This document shows, piece by piece, positions 34,185-43,645 of a DNA stretch of 64,000 nt. The notes below the pieces were generated by a model. It was not told the origin of the DNA, did no database searches, and worked only from the letters and a program-made list of their open reading frames with translations. The DNA comes from Bacteroidetes bacterium GWE2_42_24. Lineage in GTDB: Bacteria; Bacteroidota; Bacteroidia; Bacteroidales; TTA-H9. The stretch is taken from NCBI GenBank assembly GCA_001768515.1, contig MEOA01000003.1, positions 1 through 64,000 on the forward strand, given 5' to 3'. The position numbers and the translations under genes are program-made. Positions within the stretch are counted from its first letter, which is position 1; each line of letters begins with the position of its first letter.

Positions 34185-36061
34185 TTCGTGGAAGGTTTGG
34201 CCTGCAAAGGTACAATTTCCCTATCACCGGGAAGAATGACCTGCATGAGGCATTCACGGCAGTTGAACTGCAGGCGGTAAGTATGATGATTGTCAGTAAG
34301 CCACCAACTGCCGTCAGTGTTCATGTTCTCCCGATGCTCTTTCTCTTTGAGACAGGCACCATAACTATACCGCAGGCAGTGGCGGGTGGTCATAAGTGGT
34401 TTATTCTCTATAGACAGTCCTGATTCAAAGCCTGCTTCTTCAATGGTAGCCCCTCTGTCTTCATAGAATTGCCGTGCCCACTGGTTGAGGACATTGCCAC
34501 GGAAGTCGATGGTGCGGTCGGGGTATTCAATGTTGTTTGCCATATTGGTGCGTGCTGTCCTTTGATAAGTTGTCAGCAGCGCTTCCTGCAACGACTGAAG
34601 CCCGTCACGCCTAAGGGCGTTAAGTATCGATGCCTTGATCAGCAACGGGGAACAACCGATAGTTACCTGGTCGACGTAAAAGATTGTATCACCGCTTTTC
34701 GAGATTTGTCCTGTCACGAATTGTTTGAATTTATTTTCGTCGTTTGCAGTGATCTTTTCGATTGTTTGCTCAACAGCCATACTTACATCCCAAAGTGTAC
34801 TGAAAGTAAGGCGGATGCCGGTGCTGGTTTCGGTAAGATGGGCTTTTACAGGAAGCCGTCGGACGGAAGCTGATCGGGCGAGGAGATTATCAAAGGCCTG
34901 ATCACGGTTTCTATAAAGGTGGGTACCTTCGTAAAGTCCTTCAACAGTGACTGGAAAGAGTCGGTTACCTTGCGCCCTGTTGATTCTTACCCCTCTTTGC
35001 TTTCCTTCTCTGTCGAAGAAGCTGAGGCCATCTCCGTTGGCAATAGGTTCACTCAAATAGGCGACGATGTGATCGCGGTGTACCTGTCTTACGGTGCCAA
35101 CCAGTTTTCCCAGCGATTTGCCACCATCGGGTGAGTGGATATCTGCTTGTCGCTTTTCGATGAAGTAGGTTGTAAAGCCACGGTTAAATGATCTCTCGGG
35201 ATCAGGATCAAAGCCGGCAGTGCTGATACCGGCTGAGGAGCGTTTATAATCTGTGTTTTCGGCTATGAACTGATTGATAAGATTGCTGTAGAAGGCGGTG
35301 ATGTTTTTTACATAACCCTCATCTTTAAGGCGTCCTTCAATTTTGAAGCTGGTGATTCCCGCTTCAGCCATCTGGTGGATGTGTGCCGACAGGTTGAGGT
35401 CTTTCAGCGAAAGGAGGTGTTTATTTTCGGCCAGTTGTTGACCATTACCATCGAAAAGGGAATAATAGGAGCGGCATGGCTGTGAGCACTCTCCACGGTT
35501 GGCACTTCTTCCGGTAAGGGCATGGCTGAGGTAACACTGGCCGCTAAGAGAGACACAGAGCGCCCCATGAACGAAAGATTCCAGTTCAATTGAGGTGACG
35601 GCTCTGATAGCAGCGATTTCCTTTAATGAGAGTTCTCGTGCCAGAATCACACGGCTGATGCCGGTATTTTCAAGAAACCTTACCTTTTCAGAAGTGTAAT
35701 TATGGAATTGGGTACTGGCATGAAGGGCAACGGGGGGTAAAGCCAGGGTGAGCAGTCCTGCGTCCTGAATGATGATGGCATCTACACCAGCTTCATATAG
35801 CCGGTGAATTAATGCGACAGCTTGAGGCATCTGCTCGTCGGTCAGGAGGGTGTTAACTGTGGCATAGACCTTTACCCTGAAAGGGTGGGCATATTTCACT
35901 AATGCGGCGATGTCTTCAATTGAATTACCCGCCGCAGCTCGTGCGCCAAAGCCCGACGGGCCAATGTAAACGGCATCGGCGCCGCAATTGATGGCTGCGA
36001 TTCCGGTAGAAAGATCACGCGCCGGCGCCAGAAGTTCGAGAGCGATAAGGTGTTGGTTCAT
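34181..36061 (-). CDS. U32 family protein (tRNA/rRNA hydroxylation, TrhP/RlhA type)
   Basis: 626 residues from the ATG at 36059-36061; an upstream in-frame start would add 20 residues lacking similarity. The U32 signature ESFVHGALCVSLSGQCYLSHALTG is present, with the four-cysteine pattern (CVS..GQCY..GECSQPC) that binds a 4Fe-4S cluster. U32 proteins act in prephenate-dependent hydroxylation of tRNA or 23S rRNA; peptidase activity is doubtful. It is the first gene of a two-gene unit with the methyltransferase. Confidence 0.9.
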   Translation of the reverse strand: MNQHLIALELLAPARDLSTGIAAINCGADAVYIGPSGFGARAAAGNSIEDIAALVKYAHPFRVKVYATVNTLLTDEQMPQAVALIHRLYEAGVDAIIIQDAGLLTLALPPVALHASTQFHNYTSEKVRFLENTGISRVILARELSLKEIAAIRAVTSIELESFVHGALCVSLSGQCYLSHALTGRSANRGECSQPCRSYYSLFDGNGQQLAENKHLLSLKDLNLSAHIHQMAEAGITSFKIEGRLKDEGYVKNITAFYSNLINQFIAENTDYKRSSAGISTAGFDPDPERSFNRGFTTYFIEKRQADIHSPDGGKSLGKLVGTVRQVHRDHIVAYLSEPIANGDGLSFFDREGKQRGVRINRAQGNRLFPVTVEGLYEGTHLYRNRDQAFDNLLARSASVRRLPVKAHLTETSTGIRLTFSTLWDVSMAVEQTIEKITANDENKFKQFVTGQISKSGDTIFYVDQVTIGCSPLLIKASILNALRRDGLQSLQEALLTTYQRTARTNMANNIEYPDRTIDFRGNVLNQWARQFYEDRGATIEEAGFESGLSIENKPLMTTRHCLRYSYGACLKEKEHRENMNTDGSWWLTDNHHTYRLQFNCRECLMQVILPGDREIVPLQAKPSTK

Positions 36062-36443
36062 CGCCGCAAAGGTCGGGAAAAATGTGCATAGATGTCCTGA
36101 TGTGTTATCATCAGATGGCATTTAATTTAAAACTATTCCGGAAACCACACGCTCTATCGTTCGCCACCTCCCTCAGGTTAAATTTAGTTGGCGTACATGC
36201 TGAGATGCGATTAGACTTACATAAATTTTTGGTTTTGACACCATTTATAACATCACATTAACATTTGCCTGATATAAGTTCGTGTTTTTAAAGAACCATA
36301 TATTGATATTTCTGCCATATCAGGTTTCCCTGCTTCTGATCCACCTTGCCGATCAATGTCTTGGGTCTGAATATAAGTTGTCTGATTGAAAAACCAAAAC
36401 CAAAGGCGGGAAATCCGTACCTTTGCGACTTAAAACAAAATTC
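36062..36443. other. Intergenic region between divergent genes
   Basis: No gene. It contains the minus-strand start of the U32 gene and the plus-strand -7 element for the DUF2027-Smr gene at 36418-36425. Confidence 0.4.
36418..36425 (+). promoter_or_regulatory. Candidate -7 element of the DUF2027-Smr gene
   Basis: TACCTTTG, a perfect TAnnTTTG match, 18 bases before the ATG at 36444, implying a very short leader. Confidence 0.35.
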
Positions 36444-37625
36444 ATGAAATTTAATATAGGTGACCGCGTGCGGTTTCTCAGCACATCGGGGGGGGGTGTT
36501 GTCAGCAAGATACTCAGCCCATCGATGGTGAATGTGACCATTGACGACGGTTTCGAAATACCGACATCATCGGCTGATCTGGTAAAGATTGAAGCAGTTG
36601 AGGGTGCGGCATCCCGGTTCTTTGAAGAGGATAGGCGTAAGATTAACCAGCCTTTAAAACCGGGAGTAAAGCCCGTTTCCCCCCAGAAACCAGCGAACAG
36701 AAAAGAGACTCCTGTCTCAAGTGTTCCTCTGCCTGTTGTTGCTAATGAACAAGAGCCTGTTGTGGCTGACGACCGGATACTGCCGCTTGCAGCAGGATAC
36801 CGCCGTGCGGCCAATCCACCAGGGGTGTATCTCGCTTTCATCCCTCAGGATCAGCGGTGGCTGATTACCGGTAACGTAGATGTCATGCTTGTTAATTTCA
36901 CCGATCACGATGTGCTATACTCGTGGTTCATCCGTACATTAAAGGGCGGATGGCGTGGTGTGGATTATGGGTCGGTTCCCCCGTTGGCTATGGTGCACAT
37001 CGAGAGTGTTCAGCGCGATCGTATGTCACTATGGGGCGATGGTATCGTGCAGTTGATGATCCACCCCGACAAGCCACGTGAGATTTACAATCCAGTGAAT
37101 GTTGAGTATAAGGTGCCTTCGGTGAAACTGCTTCATGAAGATACTTTCCGTGATTATCATTTTGTTGAGGGAAGATCTTTCGTTTATGAACTGGTACGTC
37201 TTGATTCGATGTCAACAGTTCATAAAGCTGGCGAACCCGTTGAAAAATATTCGGCACCTGCCGAGCCTGAGCCAATAAAGGCAAAACAGGCCGAAGCTGA
37301 ATCATACATTACACGTCACCGCACAACCACCCGTGAGGCAATTGTTGACCTGCATATAGAGTCCATGGTTGAGGATCACAAAGAACTAGATCCCACTGAA
37401 ATGTTGTCGTTGCAACTTTCTTATTTTGCCAAGTGTCTTGAGAGCGCCATTGCTGATAACTATTATAAGGTTACCTTTATCCATGGAATCGGTGCAGGTG
37501 TGTTGCGAAATGCAATTCGCGAACGGCTGAAGGAATATCCGCAGGTTTATTTTCAACCAGCTCCTGCCAATAAATTCGGGACTGGTGCCATTGATGTGAT
37601 GATTACGCATCAGAAGGAATTGTAA
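36444..37625 (+). CDS. DUF2027 and Smr domain protein
   Basis: 393 residues from the ATG at 36444; an upstream TTG is not needed. The N-terminal DUF2027 region starts FNIGDRVRFLSTSGGGVV, followed by a Pro-rich linker, a beta-rich DUF2027 core, and a C-terminal Smr domain with FIHGIGAGVLRNAI (the HGxG motif) and KFGTGAIDVMI. Smr domains of MutS2 act as nucleases or bind RNA/DNA junctions. This arrangement is common in Bacteroidota and has no confirmed role. The RNase P RNA gene begins about 110 bases downstream. Confidence 0.85.
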   Translation: MKFNIGDRVRFLSTSGGGVVSKILSPSMVNVTIDDGFEIPTSSADLVKIEAVEGAASRFFEEDRRKINQPLKPGVKPVSPQKPANRKETPVSSVPLPVVANEQEPVVADDRILPLAAGYRRAANPPGVYLAFIPQDQRWLITGNVDVMLVNFTDHDVLYSWFIRTLKGGWRGVDYGSVPPLAMVHIESVQRDRMSLWGDGIVQLMIHPDKPREIYNPVNVEYKVPSVKLLHEDTFRDYHFVEGRSFVYELVRLDSMSTVHKAGEPVEKYSAPAEPEPIKAKQAEAESYITRHRTTTREAIVDLHIESMVEDHKELDPTEMLSLQLSYFAKCLESAIADNYYKVTFIHGIGAGVLRNAIRERLKEYPQVYFQPAPANKFGTGAIDVMITHQKEL

Positions 37626-37735
37626 GCCAATGGTTAACTGTGGCAGGGGATAGCGAAGCACTTTAGACTATTTTTTTACAACTAAAAGCAAAAGCCAAAT
37701 GTCAGCTCACGTTCTTTGATATTCAGGATGAAATT

Positions 37736-38120
37736 ACGGCAGTTTGTTCTATCGCCTTTGCCCGTGAGGGCAGGGGAGGAAAGTCGGGACAACGCAGAGC
37801 ACCTTGCTTCCTAACGGGAAGGTACCGTGAAAGCGGTAACAGCCAGTGCCACAGAAAATAACCGTCGTGCCTCTGGTGCGATAAGGGTGAAAATGTGAGG
37901 TAAGAGCTCACGGCATCGGATGGTGACATCAGATGGGGGTAAACCTCAGGGGTTGAAAGGCCAAATAAACCGGGGATGGTTGCATTTAGGTGCAATCGGG
38001 AGGGTTGCTCGCCCGAGCCCGGAGGGTAGGCCGATAGAGGTGTCGGGTGACCGGCATCCCAGATAAATGGTAGAAGCCCTGCTTCGGCAGGGAACAGAAT
38101 CCCGCTTACAGAACTGTCGT
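37736..38120 (+). ncRNA. rnpB: RNase P RNA (M1 RNA)
   Basis: About 385 nt. The conserved P4 strand with GGAAAGTCGGGAC lies near the 5' end, the AGGGTGAAA region in the middle, and the 3' partner ACAGAATCCCGCTTACAG near the end. The P1 helix pairs ACGGCAGTT at 37736 with AACTGTCGT at the 3' end, followed by T7. It is the catalytic RNA that trims the 5' ends of tRNA precursors with RnpA. The gene stands alone between the DUF2027-Smr gene and the zinc transporter. Confidence 0.96.
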
Positions 38121-38255
38121 TTTTTTATTCCTGTTTTTAATCAGGTTTACTTTGGTTCAGAGTTACCCAAATAACTTCCCCACCACAGGATTACTGCCCG
38201 TAGGTATCCCCCGTAGAAAACTCGCCACAGGCAATCATAGATATTGAACCTGAAA
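38121..38255. other. Gap after rnpB
   Basis: The first seven bases complete the T run that may end rnpB transcription. The rest is gene-free and leads into the end of the zinc permease gene. Confidence 0.4.
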
Positions 38256-39065
38256 TCAGGAGTGAAAAATCCATTTCAATATTCTTACAATGACAAACAC
38301 AACAACCATGACAACAATGATGGTAGCCCCCGAAGGAACATTCAACCAGTAACTCAGATAGAGGCCTGCAAGGGAGGTGACAAGACTGATGGCAACTGAA
38401 CTTAACATGATGTGGTTGAAACTACGGGCAAACAGGTTGGCAGTGCTTTGGGGTATGGTGAGGAAAGAAATTACCAGAATTATTCCCGAAACCCTGATGC
38501 TTAATACGATCACGAGCGCTATGAGGGTCATCAGGGCGTAATTGACCAATTCAACTGGAAGCCGCATCGCCCGGGCATGGTTTTCGTCGAACGCGATGGT
38601 GAGGATAACCCTGTAAAACAAGACGAAGAAGGTAACCAGGATGGCGGAAAGTATCCACATCATGTTGAGTTCTGTGCTCCCTACGGTGAGCAGGCTGCCG
38701 AAGAGGTAGGTCATCAGGTTGGGGGCGTAGCCGGGAGTGAGGAAGATGAAGAGGACTCCTGTTGCCATCCCGAACGACCACAATATGCCAATGGCTGAGT
38801 CTTCGCGGAGGTTGCCCTTTCGGGTGCCGAAAAGCATGGCATTGGCCGAAGCCACGGCAAAGGCAGCAGCACCAACCAATGGATTGATTCCAAGATAATA
38901 ACCCAGCCCGATTCCACCGAAAGAGGCATGTGTGATGCCCCCCGCGATAAAGACAAGTCTGCGTGCTACAATCCATGTGCCTGCAATGCCACACAAGATG
39001 CTGATGAGGAGCGAGGCCTCCATGGCGTTGGTAAAGAAAGTATATTGAGTCAGATCGGTGAGCAT
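38256..39065 (-). CDS. znuB: Zinc/manganese ABC transporter permease (ZnuB-like)
   Basis: 269 residues with about eight transmembrane helices, typical of the ABC-3 family (HASFGGIGLGYYLGINPLVGA, DENHARAMRLPVELVNY and the final FVIVRILKW helix). It forms the membrane channel for metal import with ZnuC and ZnuA. It begins one base after the znuC stop on the same strand, so the three genes form an operon in the order znuA-znuC-znuB. Mn specificity is also possible. Confidence 0.9.
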   Translation of the reverse strand: MLTDLTQYTFFTNAMEASLLISILCGIAGTWIVARRLVFIAGGITHASFGGIGLGYYLGINPLVGAAAFAVASANAMLFGTRKGNLREDSAIGILWSFGMATGVLFIFLTPGYAPNLMTYLFGSLLTVGSTELNMMWILSAILVTFFVLFYRVILTIAFDENHARAMRLPVELVNYALMTLIALVIVLSIRVSGIILVISFLTIPQSTANLFARSFNHIMLSSVAISLVTSLAGLYLSYWLNVPSGATIIVVMVVVFVIVRILKWIFHS

Positions 39066-39066
39066 A

Positions 39067-39834
39067 TCAGGGATTGGTATGGGTTTTCAGGACACGGTGG
39101 GGAACGGTGCCGTGGGTGATAAGTTCGATAGGGCAACGGTAGGTGGCCAGCAGATCCTGGGTGATTTCTGATGAAGGGTGGTAGTGGAGATCACCGTTGA
39201 CACAGGCTATTGTCTTTACGTATGGGGTAATGATTCCCAGGTCATGTGTCACCATGATGATCGCCATTTTCTTGTTGAGGTCATGCAGTATTTCGTATAA
39301 TTCGGCTTCGAATCCGGCATCCACGAAATTGGCGGGTTCATCCAGAATCAGAAGAGCAGGGTCATTCATTAGTGCGCGACATAGGAAGACCCGTTGAGCC
39401 TGTCCTCCCGACAAATCACCGATGGGATGGTTTTGCAGTTGACTGAGGCCGGTCATAGCCATTAGTTCGAGCGCCTGTTTACGATCATCACGGTTAAATG
39501 GATTTATCAGCCTGCGCTGCCCCATTCCGCCTGACAGCACGACATCACGTACCAAAATGGGGAAATTCCGGTCGTATTGATGCATCTGGGGCAGATAGCC
39601 AATACGGCGTCCGTTGGCAAGCATCGGGCCATAGATTATCGAGCCGGTTATGGGTGAAAGCAGGCCGGTAATTACCTTCAGAAGCGTAGTCTTTCCACCG
39701 CCATTGGGCCCTATGACACCAATGAAGTCATTGGCCCTAACAGTAAGGTTCACATCGTGCAACACTGCACGACCATTGTATCCGGCACCAAGGTCATTGA
39801 GTTGTAGTAAAGGGGGGATCGGTTTTAAGATCAT
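39067..39834 (-). CDS. znuC: Zinc/manganese ABC transporter ATPase (ZnuC-like)
   Basis: 255 residues from the ATG at 39832-39834; an upstream in-frame start would overlap znuA much further. Walker A is GPNGGGKTT, the signature is LSGGQAQR, Walker B is LLILDEP and the switch His is in VTHD. It powers the permease ZnuB. Its start overlaps the znuA stop by four bases (ATGA). No metalloregulator gene is visible nearby. Confidence 0.92.
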   Translation of the reverse strand: MILKPIPPLLQLNDLGAGYNGRAVLHDVNLTVRANDFIGVIGPNGGGKTTLLKVITGLLSPITGSIIYGPMLANGRRIGYLPQMHQYDRNFPILVRDVVLSGGMGQRRLINPFNRDDRKQALELMAMTGLSQLQNHPIGDLSGGQAQRVFLCRALMNDPALLILDEPANFVDAGFEAELYEILHDLNKKMAIIMVTHDLGIITPYVKTIACVNGDLHYHPSSEITQDLLATYRCPIELITHGTVPHRVLKTHTNP

Positions 39835-40721
39835 TGGTTTAAGCTTTCTTTCATTGACTGGATGATACGCGTCATGTTGGCAGGCCAATCGTAAGCCATG
39901 TGGTCAAATGATCTGGTAGTGCCTCCAATTTCACGGGCGATGGCCGCAGCGTTGGTGGAGTCGTATTCTTTCTGGATGAAGATTACCTTGATGTTACCTT
40001 CACGGGCAATATCGATAAATGATCTGAGTCCGCTGACGCCGGGTGCTTTGCCGTCGGCTTCAATGGCCACCTGCTCTAATCCGTAATCGCGGGCAAAGTA
40101 GGTGAGTGCAGGGTGAAAGACCATGAAATGACGGTTGGACAACCCGACCAGTTCTTTGGAAGCCAGTGAATCGATGCCATCGATCACGCTGGCGATGGAG
40201 TCGTATTTCTGTTGAAATAGTGCTTTGTTTTCCGGCATCATGCGCGATAGCTCCCTGAAAATGCCCGATGCCATGAGTTTGAATGAGCGCGGCGCGAGCC
40301 AATAGTGCGGATCAATACCTTCGTGATGATCACCTCCGTAATGTTCTTCATGGTTACACGAACCTGCGATCAATTCAATGCCATCGGTAAGTATCCTGAC
40401 GGTCATTTGAGGGTTGTTTTCAGCCAGATTGGGCAGCCATGTTTCGTCGAAGGCAGTATTGCCAGTGGTCAGATAAAGTTTCGCTCCTGCCAGCTGAGCC
40501 ATTTGTTTTGGCGCTGGGTCGTATGCCTCATGATTTGTCCCGGGGGGAAGCATCACCATGGTTTCAACGGTACCGCCCGAGATGTTATCGACCAGGTATT
40601 GAAGGGGCAGGATGCTCACGGCAACGAGTGGCCTGGCGTTGTTGGCTTGCCTGGAAAGGCAGCCTGAAAGCAGACCCGCTATTGTTAATGTATAGAGAAT
40701 GAGTTGGTAGCGTTTAAACAT
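39831..40721 (-). CDS. znuA: Zinc-binding ABC transporter lipoprotein (ZnuA-like)
   Basis: 296 residues with a lipobox LLSGC. Metal-ligand positions of cluster A-I binding proteins are visible: His in TNHEAYDP, His in DPHYWL, and His in VFHPALTYFARDYG. A His- and acid-rich loop (NHEEHYGGDHHEG) precedes DPHYW, which is typical of zinc rather than manganese binding proteins. It captures Zn2+ at the outer face of the inner membrane and hands it to ZnuBC. It heads the operon; the promoter lies in the 129 bases before the prolyl-tRNA editing gene. Confidence 0.92.
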   Translation of the reverse strand: MFKRYQLILYTLTIAGLLSGCLSRQANNARPLVAVSILPLQYLVDNISGGTVETMVMLPPGTNHEAYDPAPKQMAQLAGAKLYLTTGNTAFDETWLPNLAENNPQMTVRILTDGIELIAGSCNHEEHYGGDHHEGIDPHYWLAPRSFKLMASGIFRELSRMMPENKALFQQKYDSIASVIDGIDSLASKELVGLSNRHFMVFHPALTYFARDYGLEQVAIEADGKAPGVSGLRSFIDIAREGNIKVIFIQKEYDSTNAAAIAREIGGTTRSFDHMAYDWPANMTRIIQSMKESLNQ

Positions 40722-40826
40722 CGGGTGTAGTTTTTGCTTGCGTTTTCTGTCAACGAATATACCAAAACTATCCGGATGGCCAGATTGTCACTTTAGGCCC
40801 GACATTCCGTGTTGCGCATATTTGCG

Positions 40827-40834
40827 TAGTTTTG
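40827..40834 (+). promoter_or_regulatory. Candidate -7 element of the prolyl-tRNA editing gene
   Basis: TAGTTTTG matches TAnnTTTG but lies only 16 bases from the ATG. Weak without a clear -33 element. Confidence 0.25.
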
Positions 40835-40850
40835 TGAAAATTTTTTCTGG

Positions 40851-41345
40851 ATGATATCAAAAGGCCAACCGCTTCCGGATGTTTTCGCTTCATTGAACAT
40901 CGCATATACAGAATATGTTCACCCGCCGGCACCCGATATCCCGACCGCCAAATTGTACTGGAAAGACATCGAGGCAGCTCACTGTAAAAATCTTTTCTTT
41001 CGGAACCATAAAGGGAACCGCCATTACCTTGTCATCGTGGAGCATACAAACGATCTGGCAATTCATGATCTTGAGAAACGATTAAAACAAGGGAAACTGA
41101 CGTTTGCTTCAGAGGGACGAATGCACCGATACCTGGGCGTAAAGCCAGGGTCGGTTACCCCCTTTGGCCTCATCAATGACATCGAAAACCACGTCCATCT
41201 GTTTATTGACGAGAATCTTCGGCACGTCGACCGGATCAGTTTCCACCCGCTTGTCAATACCGCCTCATGGGTTATCAGGCATGATGATTTTGAAAGGTTT
41301 CTATCCTGGACAGGAAATACATGGGAGTATATAGCTCTGTACTAG
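40851..41345 (+). CDS. YbaK/ProX-family aminoacyl-tRNA deacylase
   Basis: 164 residues, the usual size of a stand-alone editing domain. It resembles PrdX/ProXp-ala proteins: KNLFFRNHKGNRHYLVIVEH, then LTFASEGRMHRYLGVKPGSVTPFGLIND and ISFHPLVNTAS. These hydrolyse mischarged Ala-tRNAPro in trans, protecting translation. The catalytic Lys of YbaK enzymes would be in the KN(L)FF segment. It is a single gene, divergent from znuA. Confidence 0.9.
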   Translation: MISKGQPLPDVFASLNIAYTEYVHPPAPDIPTAKLYWKDIEAAHCKNLFFRNHKGNRHYLVIVEHTNDLAIHDLEKRLKQGKLTFASEGRMHRYLGVKPGSVTPFGLINDIENHVHLFIDENLRHVDRISFHPLVNTASWVIRHDDFERFLSWTGNTWEYIALY

Positions 41346-41550
41346 CGTTATCTTTTCCTTGATTTTGTTGGTCTTGTTATAAGGAGGTGTTGCATTATTA
41401 GCTCCCCTGGCCATGAGTGCAGTTTTAATTCTTTTTTGTATTACTCCTTCCTATAGCAGAAAGTTTGGATGTAGTAATCGAAATAGGTCACCAGCCCTGG
41501 CATACCATACTATTTATATAGAACCAATGGTTCTGTATAGCTATCTGCTA
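41346..41550. other. Gene-free approach to repeat copy 2
   Basis: Nothing coding. It contains short palindromes such as AGAACC/GGTTCT near 41520-41535 just before the similarity to copy 1 starts. Confidence 0.4.
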
Positions 41551-41652
41551 TTATTTAGCAGGGAATTATTTTAGCAAGTTTACTTGAATCTAAAGTCGGG
41601 TTAAAAATTACCGCGCCGGGTGATGCAGGAGGTTATGCTTTTCTGGGTTAGT

Positions 41653-41684
41653 TTGTAGAGACAAGGCATACCTTGTCTCTACAA
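41653..41684. repeat. Near-perfect 32-bp palindrome in copy 2
   Basis: Same half-site as at 644-675; only the centre differs (CATACC in place of CATGCC). Confidence 0.9.
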
Positions 41685-41804
41685 TTATTATATCGTCCCC
41701 GACTCATAAATCCCAATCAATATCAGAGAATACCGGAAATACCGTAGGTATTGCATCCCAGGTATTGAAAGGCTGATAAAATGTGTCATTTTTTAAGATG
41801 GACC

Positions 41805-41848
41805 GTAGATCAAGCGTAGCTCAAACGTAGCTCAAACGTAGCTCAAGC
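41805..41848. repeat. Four tandem 11-bp units in copy 2
   Basis: CGTAGATCAAG, CGTAGCTCAAA, CGTAGCTCAAA and CGTAGCTCAAG, bracketed by ACCGTA and TACGGT. The number of units equals copy 1 although the third to fifth positions of the units have changed together, a sign of homogenisation within each array. Confidence 0.9.
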
Positions 41849-42110
41849 GTACGGTTAAGGTTGATCTCTGCTTGATTTTCGGCTGAAATGCGCTGTTAGT
41901 TCTTTTAATACTCCATGATGTTTCGCCAATATCATACCAAACCCGTATAAAATTCGGGGATGGATGAAAAATATTTTCAAATCGTTAAAATGTTACTTAT
42001 CTGCCAATATAAGCCCCTGTTTGAACATCTGGGCGGTCAAATTGAGTAGTGCAATTGTCGCTTTGGAAGTGTTTTCGCCCGCGGAGCCTCTTCCTCGGGA
42101 GATTGGCCGA

Positions 42111-42143
42111 CCGGACTGAGGATACACCGTGAAGAAAGTCCGG
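42111..42143. other. Conserved hairpin in copy 2
   Basis: CCGGACT and AGTCCGG arms identical to those at 1099-1131, with a loop of the same length and different sequence. Confidence 0.5.
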
Positions 42144-42565
42144 GTATCCAGGCCACCGGATCATCAGGGTTCTTCTTTTTTTGGTGTCATTACCTGTTGT
42201 GAGAAAGAACTGAAACAGTGAGGATCAATGGCAATCAGGTATCCCAGGGTGTCGTTAGGGGCATTATTGTTTTCTTAACCCTGAATTGATACTTTCATCT
42301 TTCTGGTTGCCTGGATTGTTGATACTACAATTAAGCCTGGCGCAAGAAAAACACATAAACAACACTAAAACAGGCAAAATCAACATAATAAGGCAACAAA
42401 TTGTTTTTCCAATCAGTTTTTATGAAAAATATGGGTTAATCAGAGAGGGATATGACCGTCATTATTGTATTTAGTAAAGCAGAATGTGATAATCAATATT
42501 GAGGACACTCTGTAAACATAAATAATTGTATAAAAGATGCTTAAGGATTCCACATGTAAAACAAA

Positions 42566-42921
42566 TTATATCAGGTCGTAATGAGGCTGTTCTGTTTGAG
42601 GGTAATTTGTTTCTGCCTTTCTGGTACAATGAAATGAATATGAAAGCAAATTTATAGGGTCTGGCTGTGCGGTGCTGTACTGTTGTGTACGGTTATGGAC
42701 ATGCTTGTAATTCAATTCCAATGTGAACCGTTTCTGCGATGTTGCTTTCACAATGTCGATACGCTTGTTCAATCGGGTTTACTTTTTTTTTGTTTTTTGT
42801 TATCGCGTTGATTTTGAGCTGTGAAATATGATTGTAATAATTTGAAGGAGGTTTCGTCTAAACTGTGGTATGGTTTCTGTTAATTTGTGTCTCCAAATAA
42901 CTTTTGAAAATTGCTTTGTTT
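42566..42921. other. Gene-free leader region of the barrel-receptor operon
   Basis: About 350 bases, AT-rich near 42780-42810 (long T runs). It should contain the promoter of the following operon; no perfect TAnnTTTG was chosen. Confidence 0.35.
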
Positions 42922-43599
42922 ATGAAAATTCTCATTACCTCAGTACTATCCGTTTGTCTTGGTATCGGATGCGTCATGGCACAGGATACCAGCAAGAAAG
43001 AGTTTCTTTTAAGTGGCGACAGGCCGCTATCCATTTCCGGATTTGGTGCTCCCATCGTTGAATTCTCATCCATCGAAGGAGACTTCGCTGTCAGTACGGG
43101 TGGAGGTGGAGCTGTTCTGTTTAACCAAAATTTCTTCATTGGGGCTTATGGGATGGGGTCGGTGAGTCTGAATTCCGGTGATGTGATTTTACAGGTAAGG
43201 GGGGCAGACCTGTCGATAGAAACTTATTCAAACCTCAGAAGGATGTTTGCTCACGGTGGTCTATGGATTGGATATGTTCACAACTCAAACAAAGCCATTC
43301 ATTTGGCCGTAAGTGCAAAAATCGGTGGAGGTGCTGCCGGGTATTATGATTCCTATTATAGGGAATGGCACCACAATCTGGGTTGGGATGCCGTTTTTGT
43401 TTTCACTCCACAGGTTGAAGTTGAGTTCAATATGACACGCTGGTTCAAGATCAATGTGGGCGCCGGGTATCGTCTTGTTTCGGGGGTAAACGAAACATAC
43501 ACCGATGTGCGTGGTAATGAGCAACCTTTCTTCAGTAATAGTGATTTTTCGAGTCCACAGGCTTCAATTTCTTTATTGTTTGGTGGTTTCGGAGAGTAA
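42922..43599 (+). CDS. Outer-membrane protein of unknown function
   Basis: 225 residues from the ATG at 42922; a TTG six codons earlier is less likely. A signal peptide ends at MAQ near residue 21. The mature chain is Gly- and aromatic-rich with alternating strands (GFGAPIVEFSSIEGDFAVSTGGG, FIGAYGMGSVS, WFKINVGAGYRLVSGV) and a C-terminal ISLLFGGF end, consistent with a small beta-barrel. The function is unknown. It lies 46 bases before a TonB-dependent receptor gene and may be co-transcribed. Confidence 0.7.
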   Translation: MKILITSVLSVCLGIGCVMAQDTSKKEFLLSGDRPLSISGFGAPIVEFSSIEGDFAVSTGGGGAVLFNQNFFIGAYGMGSVSLNSGDVILQVRGADLSIETYSNLRRMFAHGGLWIGYVHNSNKAIHLAVSAKIGGGAAGYYDSYYREWHHNLGWDAVFVFTPQVEVEFNMTRWFKINVGAGYRLVSGVNETYTDVRGNEQPFFSNSDFSSPQASISLLFGGFGE

Positions 43600-43645
43600 C
43601 CCCGTTAATTCATATTATTAGTTAAATCTAGCTCCAACGTAAACA

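Larger units (their letters stand above)
41551..42565. repeat. Dispersed ~1 kb non-coding repeat, copy 2
   Basis: Collinear, same-orientation counterpart of about 541-1560. It keeps the palindrome (41653-41684, one central mismatch), the four-unit 11-bp array (41805-41848) and the hairpin (42111-42143). Neither short frame shared by the two copies shows the synonymous-site bias of selected coding sequence. The outer inverted repeats of copy 1 are not well kept here. It fills most of the space between the tRNA editing gene and an outer-membrane protein gene. Confidence 0.8.

Noticed and set aside
37723-37995. A 90-codon minus-strand frame inside the RNase P RNA
   Set aside because: It is antisense to a clear rnpB and is explained by the GC-rich structured RNA.
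42111-42150. Resemblance of the repeat hairpin to the conserved RNase P segment (AAAGTCCGGG)
   Set aside because: Only about ten bases match and the rest of the RNase P fold is absent; the true rnpB is at 37736-38120.
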